Below are positions 10,655-22,742 of a DNA stretch of 64,000 nucleotides, piece by piece. The stretch comes from Orychophragmus violaceus (taxonomy: Eukaryota > Streptophyta > Magnoliopsida > Brassicales > Brassicaceae): the NCBI GenBank assembly GCA_030180135.1, contig CM058237.1, positions 102,349,489 through 102,413,488 of the forward strand, written 5' to 3'. The notes under the pieces were generated by a model that did not search any database, was not told the origin of the DNA, and was given only the letters and a program-made list of their open reading frames with translations. The translations under genes and the position numbers were made by a program. How positions within the stretch are numbered: position 1 is the first letter of the stretch; every line of letters starts with the position of its first letter.

Positions 10655-12113
10655 GATCATGACAATTAGTCACGAGGAATCCTTGATATCTCTCGGGTTC
10701 GTGACGGATCCTCCCGGATCTTCGAACTTCAGGTACTACAGGTTCAGGCTCTACAATTTCTTGTAGGTCCTCCTGCTGCTCTTCCTCATTAGGTTGAGCA
10801 GTATCCTGTTCATCTTGAATTTCTTCAAGCAGTACCTTACTCCCACAGTCTTTCTTAGAGAGAAACTCCCTCTCAAGAAAGTTACAATCCCGGGCAACAA
10901 AGATCTTGTTCTCGGAACGTAGATAGAAGTAATAAGCCTTGGTTTCCTTCGGATAACCAATGAAGTAGCATTTATCAGACTTTGGTGTAAGCTTGTCTGA
11001 GATTAATCTCTTGACATATGCTTCACAACCCCAAATTCTAAGATAAGACAGCACTGGAGCCACTCCAGTCCATAATTCATATGGTGTCTTTGCTACTGCT
11101 TTCGATGGCGCTCTATTTAGAGTGAACACTGCTGTTAGCAGAGCATATCCCCAAAGGGATATTGGAAGGTCTGTGTGACTCATCATAGATCGAACCATAT
11201 CCAATAAGGTCCGATTTCTCCTCTCAGACACACCATTCCATTGAGGTGTTCCAGGAGGAGTGAGTTGGGACACGATCCCACACTCTCTTAGATGATCACT
11301 GAATTCTTGGCTTAAGTATTCTCCTCCTCGGTCGGACCGAAGAGCCTTAATGCTTTTGCCAAGTTGGTTCTGTACTTCATTTTGGAATTCTCTGAACTTC
11401 TCAAAAGATTCAGATTTATTTTTCATTAAATAAACATATCCATACCTACTGACATCATCAGTGAAGGTAATGAAGTACTGATAGTTTCCTCTTGCATTTG
11501 TGGACATTGGGCCACACACATCAGTGTGTATCAGGCCCAATAAGTCACTGGCCCTCTCGTTAGGTTTATTAAAGGGGGCCCGTGTCATTTTGCCCATCAT
11601 GCAGGATTCGCATTTCTCACATGACTCAAAGTCAAATGAGCCAAGAAGTCCATTCGAATGGAGCCTCTTGATGCGTTTCTCGCTGATGTGCCCTAAACGA
11701 CAATGCCATAGAAACGTTCGGTTCTCCTCATTAGGTTTGAACCGTTTGGTATTAATGTTATAAATTGGCGCGGATTGATCGAGTATGTAAAGCCCATTCG
11801 TAAGAGGGGCACAACCATAGAACAAATTGTTGCGATTGAAGGAACATAATTTATTCTTAACTGAAAAATCATAACCTTCCAAATCCAACAAAGAAATTGA
11901 AATAATATTTCTGCTTATAGCAGGTACAAAATAACAATTATTGAGTTCTAAAATCAATCCCGAAGGTAAAGACAACAAGTATGTGCCTACAGCTAGTGCA
12001 GGAACTTTCGCTCCATTCCCAACTCGTAGCTCCACTTGTCCTTGCTTCAGCCTTCTACTGTTGCTGAGTGCCTGCATATTAGTACAAATATGAGCCCCAC
12101 AACCAGTATCCAT
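10655..12113 (-). pseudogene. Copia B pol, N-terminal part: protease, integrase, start of RT
   Basis: An open frame of about 486 codons continuing B pol upstream of the A insertion. It begins around the protease (DTGCGAHICTN) and includes the integrase HHCC zinc-binding region, HTDVCGP, LRSDRGGEY and NGVSERRNR. It then runs into the acidic linker before the RT. Compared with A it is almost collinear. It is out of frame with its gag because 16 bp present in A between the zinc knuckle and protease are missing at about 12180. The flanks share TGA, so a microhomology-mediated deletion is likely. Confidence 0.93.
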
Positions 12114-12151
12114 AACCCATGAGGTATTATCAGAAGTAGTTGTATTAACTT

Positions 12152-13021
12152 CTATAACAAAAATACCTGATGAAGAAGTCTCAATTCCTTTAGACCTTCT
12201 TGGAATTTCTTACATTCTCTCCTCCAATGCCCTGGTTCTTTACAGAACCTGCATATGTCAGTTGGCCCAGCCTTGGACTTGGGCTTGGGCTTTGGCGTGT
12301 CCTTGTCCGCGACTTGGACAACCTTGGCCTTTCCCTTATCCTTAGCAGAGGATTTCTTAAACCCCTTGCCCTTTTGCACCATAAGCACATTGGGGTCCTT
12401 GGCGGTTTTCCTCAAGTTGGGCTCTGCAGTCTTGAGCATTCCGTGAAGCTCAGGCAATGTCTTACTCAAGCCATGCATATTAAAGTTCAGAATGAACTGA
12501 TCATAGCTTGCAGGTAAAGACTGCAGAACGATGTCGCAGGCAAGTTCCTGGCTGATAGGGCAGTCGAGTTTCTGAAGATGATCGAGATAACCCATCATCT
12601 TCAAGACATGAGGACTCACTGCCGCATTTGCAGCCAACTTACAGTCTAAGAGGTTCTTAACAGTCTGAAACCTCTCAGTCCTTGCTTGCTCCTGAAAAAG
12701 CGATTTCAGGCTTGCCATTATCTCGATGGGCGACAATACACTCTCGAACTGCATTTGCAGCTCAGCAGTCATTGTCGCCAACATCAGGCAATAGACATCA
12801 TTTTCATCTGACGAATGCTTTTCCCAAGCATTATGCAGAGTCCTGGCAGCATTGTTAGGAGGCCTCTCGGGGAGGGGATCACGAAGGACATAATCCTTCT
12901 TCTCCTGCTTGAGGACTAGCCTCAAGTTCCTTGACCACGTCAGGAAGTTCGTTCCAGTCAGCTTCTCCTTCTCGAGAACAGACCGGATTGAGAATGTGTT
13001 TTGAGTGCTTGTAGTAGTCAT
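12152..13021 (-). pseudogene. Copia B gag
   Basis: The gag portion of B, starting at the ATG equivalent to that of A (13021), with an open in-frame extension upstream that I do not count. About 290 codons include the UBN2-like gag region and an intact zinc knuckle (CRFCKEPGHWRREC). The frame then shifts at the 16-bp deletion and terminates 12 codons later. Gag itself is complete, so a capsid-like protein could still be made, but the gag-pol fusion cannot. Confidence 0.92.
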
Positions 13022-14691
13022 AGCTGAAATATATAATATAAAAAGGTTATTAGTTAAAATGTTCAATATGATTAATCTCGTATTAAATTTAATATGATTA
13101 ATCACGCATTATATTCAATAACATAAGTTACCCTCAATAGAATATAATGATTCCAAGATCCACATATAACTAAGATCAAAGTGGGCCACTGGCCATCACC
13201 CAACCTTAGCTTATATCGGTAAGCCCTATGTCGGCTAATTATATCCGTGATATAACTCTTGGTTGTGAATCTGGGCCCGAGGCCCAATCCACTCTGATGT
13301 CTCAAGGCCCGGGACTCCCGATGGCCTAGTCAAGAAAACCAGACTATACAGTCATGTAATCATTAATGTCTGGGACTCCCAATGACATTTATGAATCACA
13401 AACCGTCTTATCCACGCAAAAGTAGACACCCTCACACTGTAAGGCCATGAATACAATTGAATGGGCTTCGACAGCTGACATAGACTGGACAAGACATCCA
13501 ACGCTTGATATTGTTTGAGGTTTGTAGGTTTATTTTAAAATTTCATTCCCAAAATAGAAGATTACTATTTTGGGAAACTTTCCATTTTGGGAAACCTACT
13601 ATTTTTGGAAACTTTCTAAAATTGGAAACTTTCTAAAACCGGAAACTTTCTAACTTTAGAAATTTCTTAAAATCCAAAACATGCAAATCTAAAAACTTCT
13701 ATTTTAAGAAACTTTCTAATTTCAAAATTTCGGAAACTTTAATTTAAAATCGATTTATAATTATATAAAATAAATTTTAAATTAATTCTGAAGAAAAGAC
13801 TCAAATAATTGGCCCAATTGTTTTAACTTCTTGGCCCGAGGCCCAAGAATTGGTCCATGTCCAAGACATGACCCAATTGTCCAATTAAATGACATAACCG
13901 GTCTGGTTCATTAAAATTGGTCTAACCAAAATTAATTACTACGATGACCACTATTGTCAACCGGTTATTTACTAAACCGGATTTTCTCAATTTATTTGGT
14001 CCAACCAAATCAAATTAGAAAATCCTGGTTTAGGCACAAAATCCAATTTTTCGACTTTGGATTTCTTATCCCGGTTTAACCAGAACTTAATAAATTTATT
14101 AAGTCTGTTTATTAAACCGTGACGTTTTGATTTTAATCAAGTTTTTAAACCGAACCATAAAACGAACCGAACCGATTTTACAATCGAACCGACCACGATC
14201 ATCAGCCGAAGCTTCACGCACGGACGAGAGCGGGACGGGACGGGCCTGGGCCGAGAGACGCGGGATCCATGCGATCGTCCGATCCATGCGATCACGGTCG
14301 ATCTATCGCAACCAAGCCGATCGGGACGGGACGTGAGAGAGACGGGACGGGACGATGGTGGGACGATCGCAGCGATCGATCCATTCGATCCGCTCGGTCC
14401 ATCCACACGATCGCGTCATGCCGATCGGACCGACGCAAGCTCGGGCCGTCGATCTCTCTTGCGATCGGATGATCACGCGACTCGATCCTTTAGCGATCGG
14501 TCCGTGCATCATCAAACCGACGCATACCAAATCATATAGTTTGGGTTTTGCGATTTCATTAGTTTAGGTTTCAATTCTTGTTTCTTAAGTGTTTTGCTCT
14601 TATCAGTAGATTGATTCAAAAACACCTCTTTAAACAATCCTAAACTTGAATCTAAACAAGAAAAACCACAGAACCAATGGCTCTGATACCA
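13022..14691 (-). other. Copia B leader with CGATCG/GGGACGGG-rich island and PBS
   Basis: The leader between PBS (complement at 14679-14691) and gag. The part next to gag (13022-14140) is homologous to A's leader. The island at about 14180-14510 is unrelated in sequence to A's 3690-4005 island at the same place. It is rich in GATCG and GGGACGGG and lacks clear 21-bp palindrome pairs. I see no gene. Confidence 0.8.
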
Positions 14692-14692
14692 C

Positions 14693-15329
14693 TGTAGGAT
14701 CGTTTAGTGTTAATCCTGATTCAGTTCATCAGATTAATTCATCCTAAACATGCCAGATCTAGGTTCACTTGAATAGAAACATTATAGATCTCACCTGTTA
14801 CCTTTTTATGCAGCGGAATATGAAGAACAGGTCAGAGATCAGCAGAGCCACCAAGTGATAACTCCTCCAGAGGTTCACACACGCTTCACAGGAAATGGCT
14901 GCTAGACCGAGCAGGAGAGGAGGCGCAGAGAGAGAGGAGGCTCGCGGCTGGGTTAGGGTTAGGGAAAAGAATTAGACTTGGTTTTATTAATAAAACCCTT
15001 CTCTAATTCCTTTTGGGCTTTTGGGCCCAAATACCAATCTGATTAAATCCCTTGGATTTAATCAGACCCATTAATCTCTCTCTAAGTACGACAAATGCCT
15101 GGCACTTTTACCGTACTTCTGCTAAGCCGTTCCTACACATTTTCCTGTTAGCTTAGGCGTGTGACCCATATGGGATCATATAATAAAGGCAATAAGTCCA
15201 AGACTTATAGATCATGAGCGGACTCTAGCAAGCCATCATGACCCCCAGTATTATATGACTTATGTCTGATCATTGACATACTCTTACTTTCTAGAGACAG
15301 TACCGAGATTACTGGACACAATTCCAACA
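14693..15329 (-). repeat. Copia B 5' LTR
   Basis: 637 bp, ending on the minus strand in CCTACA next to the PBS and starting TGTTGGAATTG at 15329. CAATG (15330-15334) is the likely TSD; its partner is left of the window. No TCGRYCGA palindrome pair is present, unlike A. Confidence 0.95.
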
Positions 15330-15941
15330 CAATGACTGTATGGAAACCAGAGCGAAGCCGTTAGCGAGAATGCGGTGGGAAGTTAGCGAAATCGGATTCA
15401 GGAACTGAGACGTGTGAGCAAGAAGAGATCGTGACAAGTGTTAGAGTGGGGTTATCCGAATGAATGGAGATGAAACTGTGTCAGAAGAAACGTGAAGTTG
15501 TCAGTACGGGGAATTGGAGGTCGGGAAGCTTTCAAGCATGGAATAAATATTCTTGAAGAGTGTCTCGGGAGAGGCAGACCAGTAATGTGAAAGTCATTGG
15601 AAACGAAGCGAAGTGGGGAAGTCAGAATGCGAATCGAAGAAGAGAACCTAGTGGGAACAAGATCGAGGTTGAGACGGATGGACGAAGGAAGACAGTTGAG
15701 CGTGAAGAAAGGTACAAAATGCGAGATGGGAATTGAGAAGGGAACGGTTCATGGGGTTAGTGAGATAGAATGGTATGAGACGGAAAGGTCGCGGGAATGT
15801 CAGGTATTAGTGAGATGAAGTAGTGTTCGGGTAAGAAAGCGTTGGAAGCGAATGACGGAGCAACTTACAGGAGTTGGAACCGATTCAAAGTCTGGTATTG
15901 ACGAAGAATTCGGGGACCGAATTCCTGTAAGTGGGGAAGAA
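15330..15941 (+). mobile_element. Gypsy C: 3' internal remnant and polypurine tract
   Basis: A 612-bp internal remnant of gypsy element C, interrupted on the left by copia B. It ends with a polypurine tract (AAGTGGGGAAGAA, 15929-15941) directly before an LTR starting TGTAATACCC. The GAATTCGGGGACCGAATTCC context just before it is typical of Tekay/Del-like gypsy 3' ends. A 73-codon frame at 15597-15818 may be the decayed end of pol, but I recognise no domain in it. Confidence 0.7.
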
Positions 15942-16917
15942 TGTAATACCCTGTATCAAGAAATAGTCAACGGGCAGCGGAAATGTCAACGGAGGGTGTT
16001 TTCGTAAATTTGTGAAGTTAATGGGTATTTTGGTAATTTTACCAAAATATGAGCCGAAAGAAAAGACGGGCCAAATGTTATTCTTTTCAAAGAAAGAAAA
16101 CATTTAGAAGATCAGGAATGGTGGAAACGGACCGTGGATGAGTTTTTCGGGTTATCGGGAATGGAAACCGATAAAACCGACAAAACTTGTAAAATTCATA
16201 ACGGGAGCTACGGGTGTCCGTTTGAGGTGATTCAAATTTCTAAAATCACCTAAGAGAATCTAGAATCTGAAAACGAGGCTTGGTGGATTTATAGAAGCAG
16301 ATAAAGGGTTTTGAAAATATTAACCGTAAAACCGGTTTTTCCAAGAAACCGATACAATGTTCGGGCAAGCAAGAAGACTTTCTAAACTCCACCAAAAATT
16401 ATGAAACTTTGACCACAGCTCCATTATAATATGAAGAAGACACGGTTAAAAGGATGAAGCAAGATTTGATTCCAAGATCAAGTTATAAATTTTAGATCAT
16501 TAATGGGTGATTAATGACTAAAATCCCAAAATAAATTCAAGGGAGCTTGGGCCTGGTTTGGGATGGTTTGAGATGATGTCTGAAGTTATTATGGACTTGA
16601 TTCAAGCCCATTTACAAGCTTGTACCACGAAAATTATGCAAGAAGGAGGAAAAGGCTTTGTTATGTTTTGGTGCATGAATCTACAATGGAGTTTTGGACC
16701 AAACCCAAGAGGCTTCTACATGGGCTTTGCATAGGTGAAATGGATACCAAACTGAGCTATTTTGTGGCCCTTTATGGAGAGGAGGCGTGGCTGAAGGAGG
16801 AAGGAAGAGAGGATGTGTCAAAGAAAGAGAGGAGAAGAGTGTCACAAGACATGTGTCAAGGAAAGGAGAGAGATGTGTCATGGGACACTTGTCACACCAC
16901 AACTCAAGGGGTTTTGC

Positions 16918-16924
16918 TATATAA
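16918..16924 (+). promoter_or_regulatory. TATA box of gypsy C LTR
   Basis: TATATAA followed by GGAGGCC, in a context like a retrotransposon U3 core promoter. The purine-rich tract begins about 40 bp downstream and would be the start of the transcript. Confidence 0.65.
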
Positions 16925-16960
16925 GGAGGCCTTTGCTCTCCCATTTCACTCACACCAACA

Positions 16961-17341
16961 AAGAAAATAAAAAGAGAGGTAAAGAAAGAGAGGGAGAGAA
17001 GAGAAGAAGGAGAGAGGCGTGAGGAGGAGAAGAAGAAGAAGAAGAAGAAGGAGAAGGAGGAGGAGAAGAAGAAGGAGGAGGAGAAGAAGAAGACCGGAGG
17101 AGGAGAAGAAGAAGGAGGAGGAGAAGAAGAAGACCGGAGGAGGAGAGAAGAAGAGAGAGAGAGAAGAAGAGAAGCGTGAGATGAAGAGAATGAGAGAAGA
17201 AGAAGACCAGGGGAAGAGGAGGAAAGAGAGAAAGAGGAGAGAGAAAGAAGAAAGAGAAAGAAGAGAGAGAGAGAGAGAGCCGGAAGAGAGAGAAAGAGAA
17301 CCGGAGGAAAGAGAAAGAGAACCGGAGGAGAGAGAAAAGAG
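16961..17341 (+). repeat. Purine-rich GA/GGA/GAA low-complexity tract
   Basis: About 380 bp that is almost purely A and G on this strand, with tandem units rich in GGAGGAGAAG and a few ACCGG interruptions. It lies just downstream of the C LTR TATA box and so would form the 5' part of the RNA. Long homopurine runs can form triplexes; no function is shown here. Confidence 0.85.
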
Positions 17342-17941
17342 ATTAGTCCGGAGGCTCGATCGGAATCACGAAGGTCAACGGTATGGTCAAGTACGGGTCA
17401 AGGACGGGTCAAAGCGTTGGAGGTTCGGGGTATTCGGGAGTCCGTGTTTGGGTTTGTTCGGGTGGTTCAGGTTTAGTTCGGGTCTCGAGAAGCCGTATCC
17501 GCATCCGTGCCGTTCGTTCCGTCACATCACTGTGAGTCGGCTCAAACACCGTAGTTGCATTTAGACGACAAATGGGAAACCGTAGAGATAGGAGTGCATA
17601 CCCGTGATTAATGAATTGGATTGACTGATGGATTGGTTGAATTAACGATAAACCGGCTAGGGTTAAAGAAGCATGATAGGCTTAAACGGATTGAACCTGA
17701 TTGTGTGCCGCTAGGTTGATAGCGTTGTTGTGTGTGATGCATTCATATAGTCGTGGCATGAGTAGGACTATATATGCATATATATATATATAAGTAAAGG
17801 ACGAGATTGAATGAACTTATATACGGGAATTGGGACAAGTTAAAATACGGAAGTTAATCTGAACGAACGTATGGAGTGTGAACGGTATCGGGATTACCCG
17901 AGGTTAATGAATTAAGTAATGAATGATGAGACGTCGGGGAG

Positions 17942-18371
17942 GTTAGCAAGCGGCTAGCTTTAAACCGACGGATCGAGGAGTTAATAAAAGATGATTGGGA
18001 TTGGTTAAGAAAAGAGGAGTGTTGTGATTGGTGAACCGTCTACGGGTTAACAAGCGGTTAACCCAAGGTAGCGGGCGTGAATTGATTAAAAGACGCTAGA
18101 AATCCTAATAGGCCTGTGTGTGTGATGGTGTGAGTCTACTTCGGTGTTGGGCCGAGTAGACTATTGATTGTGTGTGTGATTGTGAGTCTACTTCGGTGGT
18201 GGGCCGAGTAGACGGTTGATTGCATGGTTGTGGTTGTTGTGTGGTTGTGGTTGATTATTTGTGCAGGCCTTTAGATCGTCTCGGTGTTGGGCCGAGTGAT
18301 CCTCGTGGTTACTTAACGCGGTCACGGGACCGGTTAAGTTGTGGTGCTGACTCGGTGCGGTGCCGAGTCAG
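17942..18371 (+). other. Chain of stem-loops in gypsy C LTR
   Basis: Seven inverted repeats in about 430 bp. Two share the loop AAGCG (17942-17958, stem GTTAGC/GCTAGC; 18044-18064, stem GGGTTAAC/GTTAACCC). Two have AGTCTACT and AGTAGACT-type arms (18133-18162, 18185-18213). One uses GATC plus CTCGG (18274-18301). One pairs CTTAAC and CGGTC with GACCGGTTAAG (18313-18338). One is a perfect 9-bp stem, CTGACTCGG with CCGAGTCAG (18347-18371). Stem sequences differ while pairing is kept. Confidence 0.65.
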
Positions 18372-19592
18372 AGCGGTGGTGTGTGTGAGTAGACTTGCGG
18401 GATGCGGGGTTGAGTTGTTGTGGTGGTTGATTGAGATTGATTGCTAGAGTCCAAGCGAGTCTGCGTGTTTACATTTCTGCACTAGGACTCTAGGGTGCGT
18501 TAGATCCCGCAAGTCTAGGTGTGTGATTACGTTCTGGTACTTCCATCCCGATCGGATCCTCGGGAGTTGATAACCTTGTCAGTTAGTTCTGGCAGGTGCG
18601 AACCTATGGAGTGACGTCTGTAGGGTGTAGTCCGGAGAATACGGGGTCGCGTCCTAGGGCCGGATTGCATGGAAGCTCGGGTTGCCGGGGGTAACCGGAG
18701 TCACCGCGTATCGATGGATAGAGAACGGTGTCCTAGTCGTTGTGTGAATGGGTAGGAGTCACGTGGGGTTAGTTACCATATCGGTAACAGTGAGAACCCG
18801 TGGAAGTCACCAAGATCGTAGGGGCCCAATGTGTGTGTTTTGGTGTTGTGATGTTACGCGGTAGATAGATCGAGTCTCAATCGGGGACATGTGCCGCAGT
18901 GCTCCCGATTTCCTCTAAACGCCTTCTCTTTCTTTTGGCGATTGATTGTGTGTGGGCTCGACACGACGTGGTAGAGCGTGATCGGCTGTTTTGTTGATGG
19001 ATTGTTAGTTTGGGTTTCGGGCGGGAATCTATAGATGATAGATAGATTAGAAGCCTTAGTGGGGAGCCGATTCACTGGGTGATCTTAGATCGCTCATTAG
19101 ACTCTTTTTGTGTTTTTCAGGTGTAGCAGCGACGGACGCGGGAGGTCCTCGGTGTAGCTTCGGGATGGCTTGAGGCGGGATTTTAGACTCGATGTATTTG
19201 GGGTTTTTCTTTCGGTTCGGCTTAGAGCCATTTTGTATTGATTTGCGTATTGACGGTTTATTGATGAAAAATGATTTGTAGAATGACGATTAAACGTTGT
19301 GCTGAACGTTTGATTTACTCAGAAATGAATATACTTTCCTGATATTGTGTTTAGTCCGAACCGACACAACTCGCTGAAGTAGTGCAGGACGGCCGACTTG
19401 TACTATGGAAGCGAGGATAGCGGAGTCAAGGATAGATTGGTGCGAGCCTTTGTCTCAAACCGATTTGTCTCTGGCTTCGTCCTGTGGCAAACTTTTCCTG
19501 TTTGACTTGCTCGGGTTCGATCGGTCATGTTCTTGTTTGATTGTTGGCCGGTCAGCTCGGCGGTCAGCGGAGAATGGGAAAGGGGCGCTACA

Positions 19593-22500
19593 CAGTCCAA
19601 TCAACTTGTTTAATCTATCTCTATAGATTCTTATTCCAAGAATATACGCGGCTTCTCCCATGTCTTTCATTGAAAAACAACTTCCGAGCCAAGTCTTAAC
19701 AGACTGTAACAACGGAACGTCATTTCCGAGAAGAAGTATGTCATCTACGTACAACACGAGAAATGCAACTGCGCTCCCACTAGTCTTCTTGTAAACACAT
19801 GGTTCTTCTTCGCTTCTGATGAAATCAAACTTTTTGACTGCTTCATCAAAACGAAGATTCCAACTCCGAGATGCTTGCTTCAATCCATAAATGGATCGAT
19901 GAAGCTTGCATACTTTCCTAGCTGCATTTGGATCGATGAAACCTTCGGGTTGTGTCATGTACACATCCTCTTCCAGAATTCCATTAAGGAAAGCTGTTTT
20001 CACGTCCATCTGCCAGATCTCATAGTCATAATGAGCCGCTGTTGCTAGGAGAATCCGAATGGATTTAAGCATGGCGACCGGGGAATAAGTTTCTTCATAG
20101 TCAATGCCATGAATTTGTTTGAAACCTTTTGCCACCAGCCTTGCTTTATATATCTGAATATTTCCATCCACATCAATTTTCGTCTTGAAAATCCATTTAC
20201 ACTCAATGGGTCTTGCACCATCGGGTAAATCAACCAAAGTCCATACTTGGTTTTGTGACATGGATCCCATTTCGGATTCAGCGGCTTTCAGCCACTTTTC
20301 GGAGTCAGGGCTCATCATCGCTTCTTCAAAACTCGCTGGCTCGTCACTGTCAATGATCAACAAATCATGACATTTGGTTACGAGAAATCCATATCTCTCG
20401 GGTTCGTGACGGATCCTTTCGGATCGGCGAATTTCAGGCTCCACAGGCGCCGTCTCTACAACTCTTTGTAGATCCAACTGTTGCTCTTCCTCTACGGGTT
20501 GAGCATTTTCTTGCGGTTCTCGAACTTCTTCGAGTTGTACTTTACTCCCACTGTTTCTCTTGGAAAGAAATTCTCTCTCAAGAAAGACGCAGTTCCGAGC
20601 AACAAACACTTTGTTCTCGGATTGGTTGTAAAAGTAATATGCCTTGGTTTCCTTAGGATAACCAACGAAGTAGCATTTATCAGATTTGGGTTCGAGCTTA
20701 TCTGTAATTAATCTCTTAACATAAGCTTCACAACCCCAAATCTTCAGGAAAGACACATTCGGAACATTTCCAGTCCACATCTCATGTGGTGTCTTTGCAA
20801 CTGATTTTGACGGAACCCTATTAAGTGTAAACGCAGACGTTTCTAGAGCGTATCCCCAAAAGGATAATGGAAGAGTTGAGAGACTCATCATTGATCGAAC
20901 CATATCTAATAAAGTCCGATTCCTCCTCTCAGACACGCCATTCCATTGTGGTGTTCCAGGAGGAGTGAGTTGTGAAACAATTCCACAATCTCTCAAATGA
21001 TCACTGAATTCTTGGCTTAAGTATTCTCCTCCACGATCTGATCGAAGAGCCTTAATACTTTTGCCAAGTTGATTCTGTACTTCATTTTGGAACTCTTTGA
21101 ACTTTTCAAAGGATTCCGACTTGTGTCTCATTAAATAGACATAGCCATACCTGCTGAAATCATCAGTGAAGGTAATGAAGTATCGAAAATTTCCTCTAGC
21201 ACTTGTGCTCATTGGGCCGCATACATCCGTATGTATAAGGCCCAATAGGTCACTGGCCCTTTCATTTTTTTTGTTGAAAGGGGCCTTTGCCATTTTTCCT
21301 AGTAAACAAGATTCACATTTCTCACATGATTCATAATCAAATGAGCCCAAAAGCCCATCACTATCGAGCTTTTGAATCCGTTTCTCGTTTATGTGGCCCA
21401 AACGACAATGACATAGAAAAGTCTGATTCGTGTCATTTGATTTGAATCTCTTGGTGTTAATGTTATAGATTGGTGTGCTTTGGTTTAAAACATAAAGCCC
21501 ATTCTCTAATGGGCTGCTACCATAAAATATATCATTGTAATCAAAAGAACAACATTTATTCTTTATTGAAAACTGATGTCCTTCCATATCCAAAACAGGA
21601 ATAGAAATAATATTTCTGCTTATCGCAGGTACATAGTAGCAATTATTAAGTTTTAACACCAAACCAGAAGGTAAAGACAAGTTATATGTTCCTACGGCTA
21701 ATGCAGCAACTCTTGCCCCATTCCTCACGCGTAGGTCCACTTGTCCCTTTTCCAACGTCCTAATGTTGCTTAGGCCCTGCATATTTGTACAAATATGAGC
21801 ACCACAGCCGGTATCCAATACCCAAGAAGTAGAACCAGAAGTAGTAACATTTACTTCTATAACATAAATACCTGAAGATGAAGTCTCGAAAGTCTTCTTC
21901 TTCTTCTTCTTCTTCTTCTTCTCTTCCAAGAATTTGTTGCAATTTCTCTTCCAATGCCCAGGCTCTTTACAGTAATGGCACTTATCAGTCTCAGATGGGC
22001 CCGGTTTGGGCTTCGGGGCTGGCGCAGGCGTGTCCTGGTTCTCAACCTGGACTGCCTTGCCCTTTCCCTTGCCTTTGCCAAGTTTCTTAAACTTCTTACC
22101 CCCTTGTACCATAAGTACATTAGGAGTGCCCTTCTTGATATTAGGCTCAGCTGTCTTGAGCATGCCATGCAGTTCAGTCAACGTCTTCGTCAAGTTGTTC
22201 ATGTTATAGTTCATAACAAACTGATCATAACTTGACGGCAGTGACTGCAGAATGATGTCAGTAGCCAACTCTTGGCTAATGGGACAATCCAGTCTCCCCA
22301 GGTTATCAATATAACCCATCATCTTAATGACATGAGGACTGACCGGACTGTCCTTTGGTAGCTTGCATTCAATGAGAGATTTAACTGTCTGGTATCTCTC
22401 AGTTCGTGCTTGCTCCTGAAACATGCTTTTCAGGATAGTAATCATCTCCACTGGCGACTCCACGTTCTCATATTGCTTCTGCAAGTCCGAGTTCATGGTA

Positions 22501-22742
22501 GCCAACATGAGACAATTCACATCGACCACATCATTGGAGTGCTTATCCCAAGCACTCCTTTCTGCATGTGCAGCATTGGCTCTCGGTTTTTCAGGGAGAA
22601 CAGTTTCCAGGACATAGTCCCTTTTCTCCTGCTTGAGAACAATTCTCAAGTTCCGATACCATTCGAGAAAATTCGATCCATTTAACTTGTCCTTCTCAAG
22701 GACGGATCGCAGGGAGAAATAGTTATTGTGAGTGTTAGTCAT
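19593..22742 (-). pseudogene. Copia D gag-pol, 3'-truncated by gypsy C
   Basis: An open minus-strand frame of about 1050 codons from the ATG at 22742 (the upstream in-frame ATG at 22754 is less like its relatives). Visible in order: gag; zinc knuckle CHYCKEPGHWKRNC; a run of lysines; protease DTGCGAHICTN; integrase (HCRLGH, CEKCESC, HTDVCGP, LRSDRGGEY, SERRNR); RT up to YVDD and DMGEAAY. It stops at the RLNKLIGL segment where the C LTR begins; the last residues before the stop are read from the C LTR. The RNase H part lies left of the window. No internal stop is seen, so D was probably intact when C landed in it. It is similar to J. Confidence 0.93.

Larger units (their letters stand above)
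15942..19592 (+). repeat. Gypsy C 3' LTR (3.65 kb)
   Basis: A very long LTR bounded by TGTAATACCC at the left and GGGCGCTACA at the right; TG...CA. The length and these termini fit long-LTR chromovirus-type Ty3/gypsy (Tekay/Del-like), an inference from general family knowledge. Inside are a TATA box (16918-16924), a roughly 380-bp purine-rich stretch and a chain of stem-loops. It interrupts copia D at 19593. There is no coding capacity; the arginine-rich frame over the GA repeat is spurious. Confidence 0.82.

Noticed and set aside
17019..17564. 181-codon frame beginning with a long arginine run
   Set aside because: It is a translation of the GA-rich low-complexity tract in the gypsy C LTR.
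18133..18213. CRISPR-like repeats in the gypsy C LTR
   Set aside because: Two imperfect palindromic repeats with no regular spacers in a plant LTR; better explained as stem-loops.
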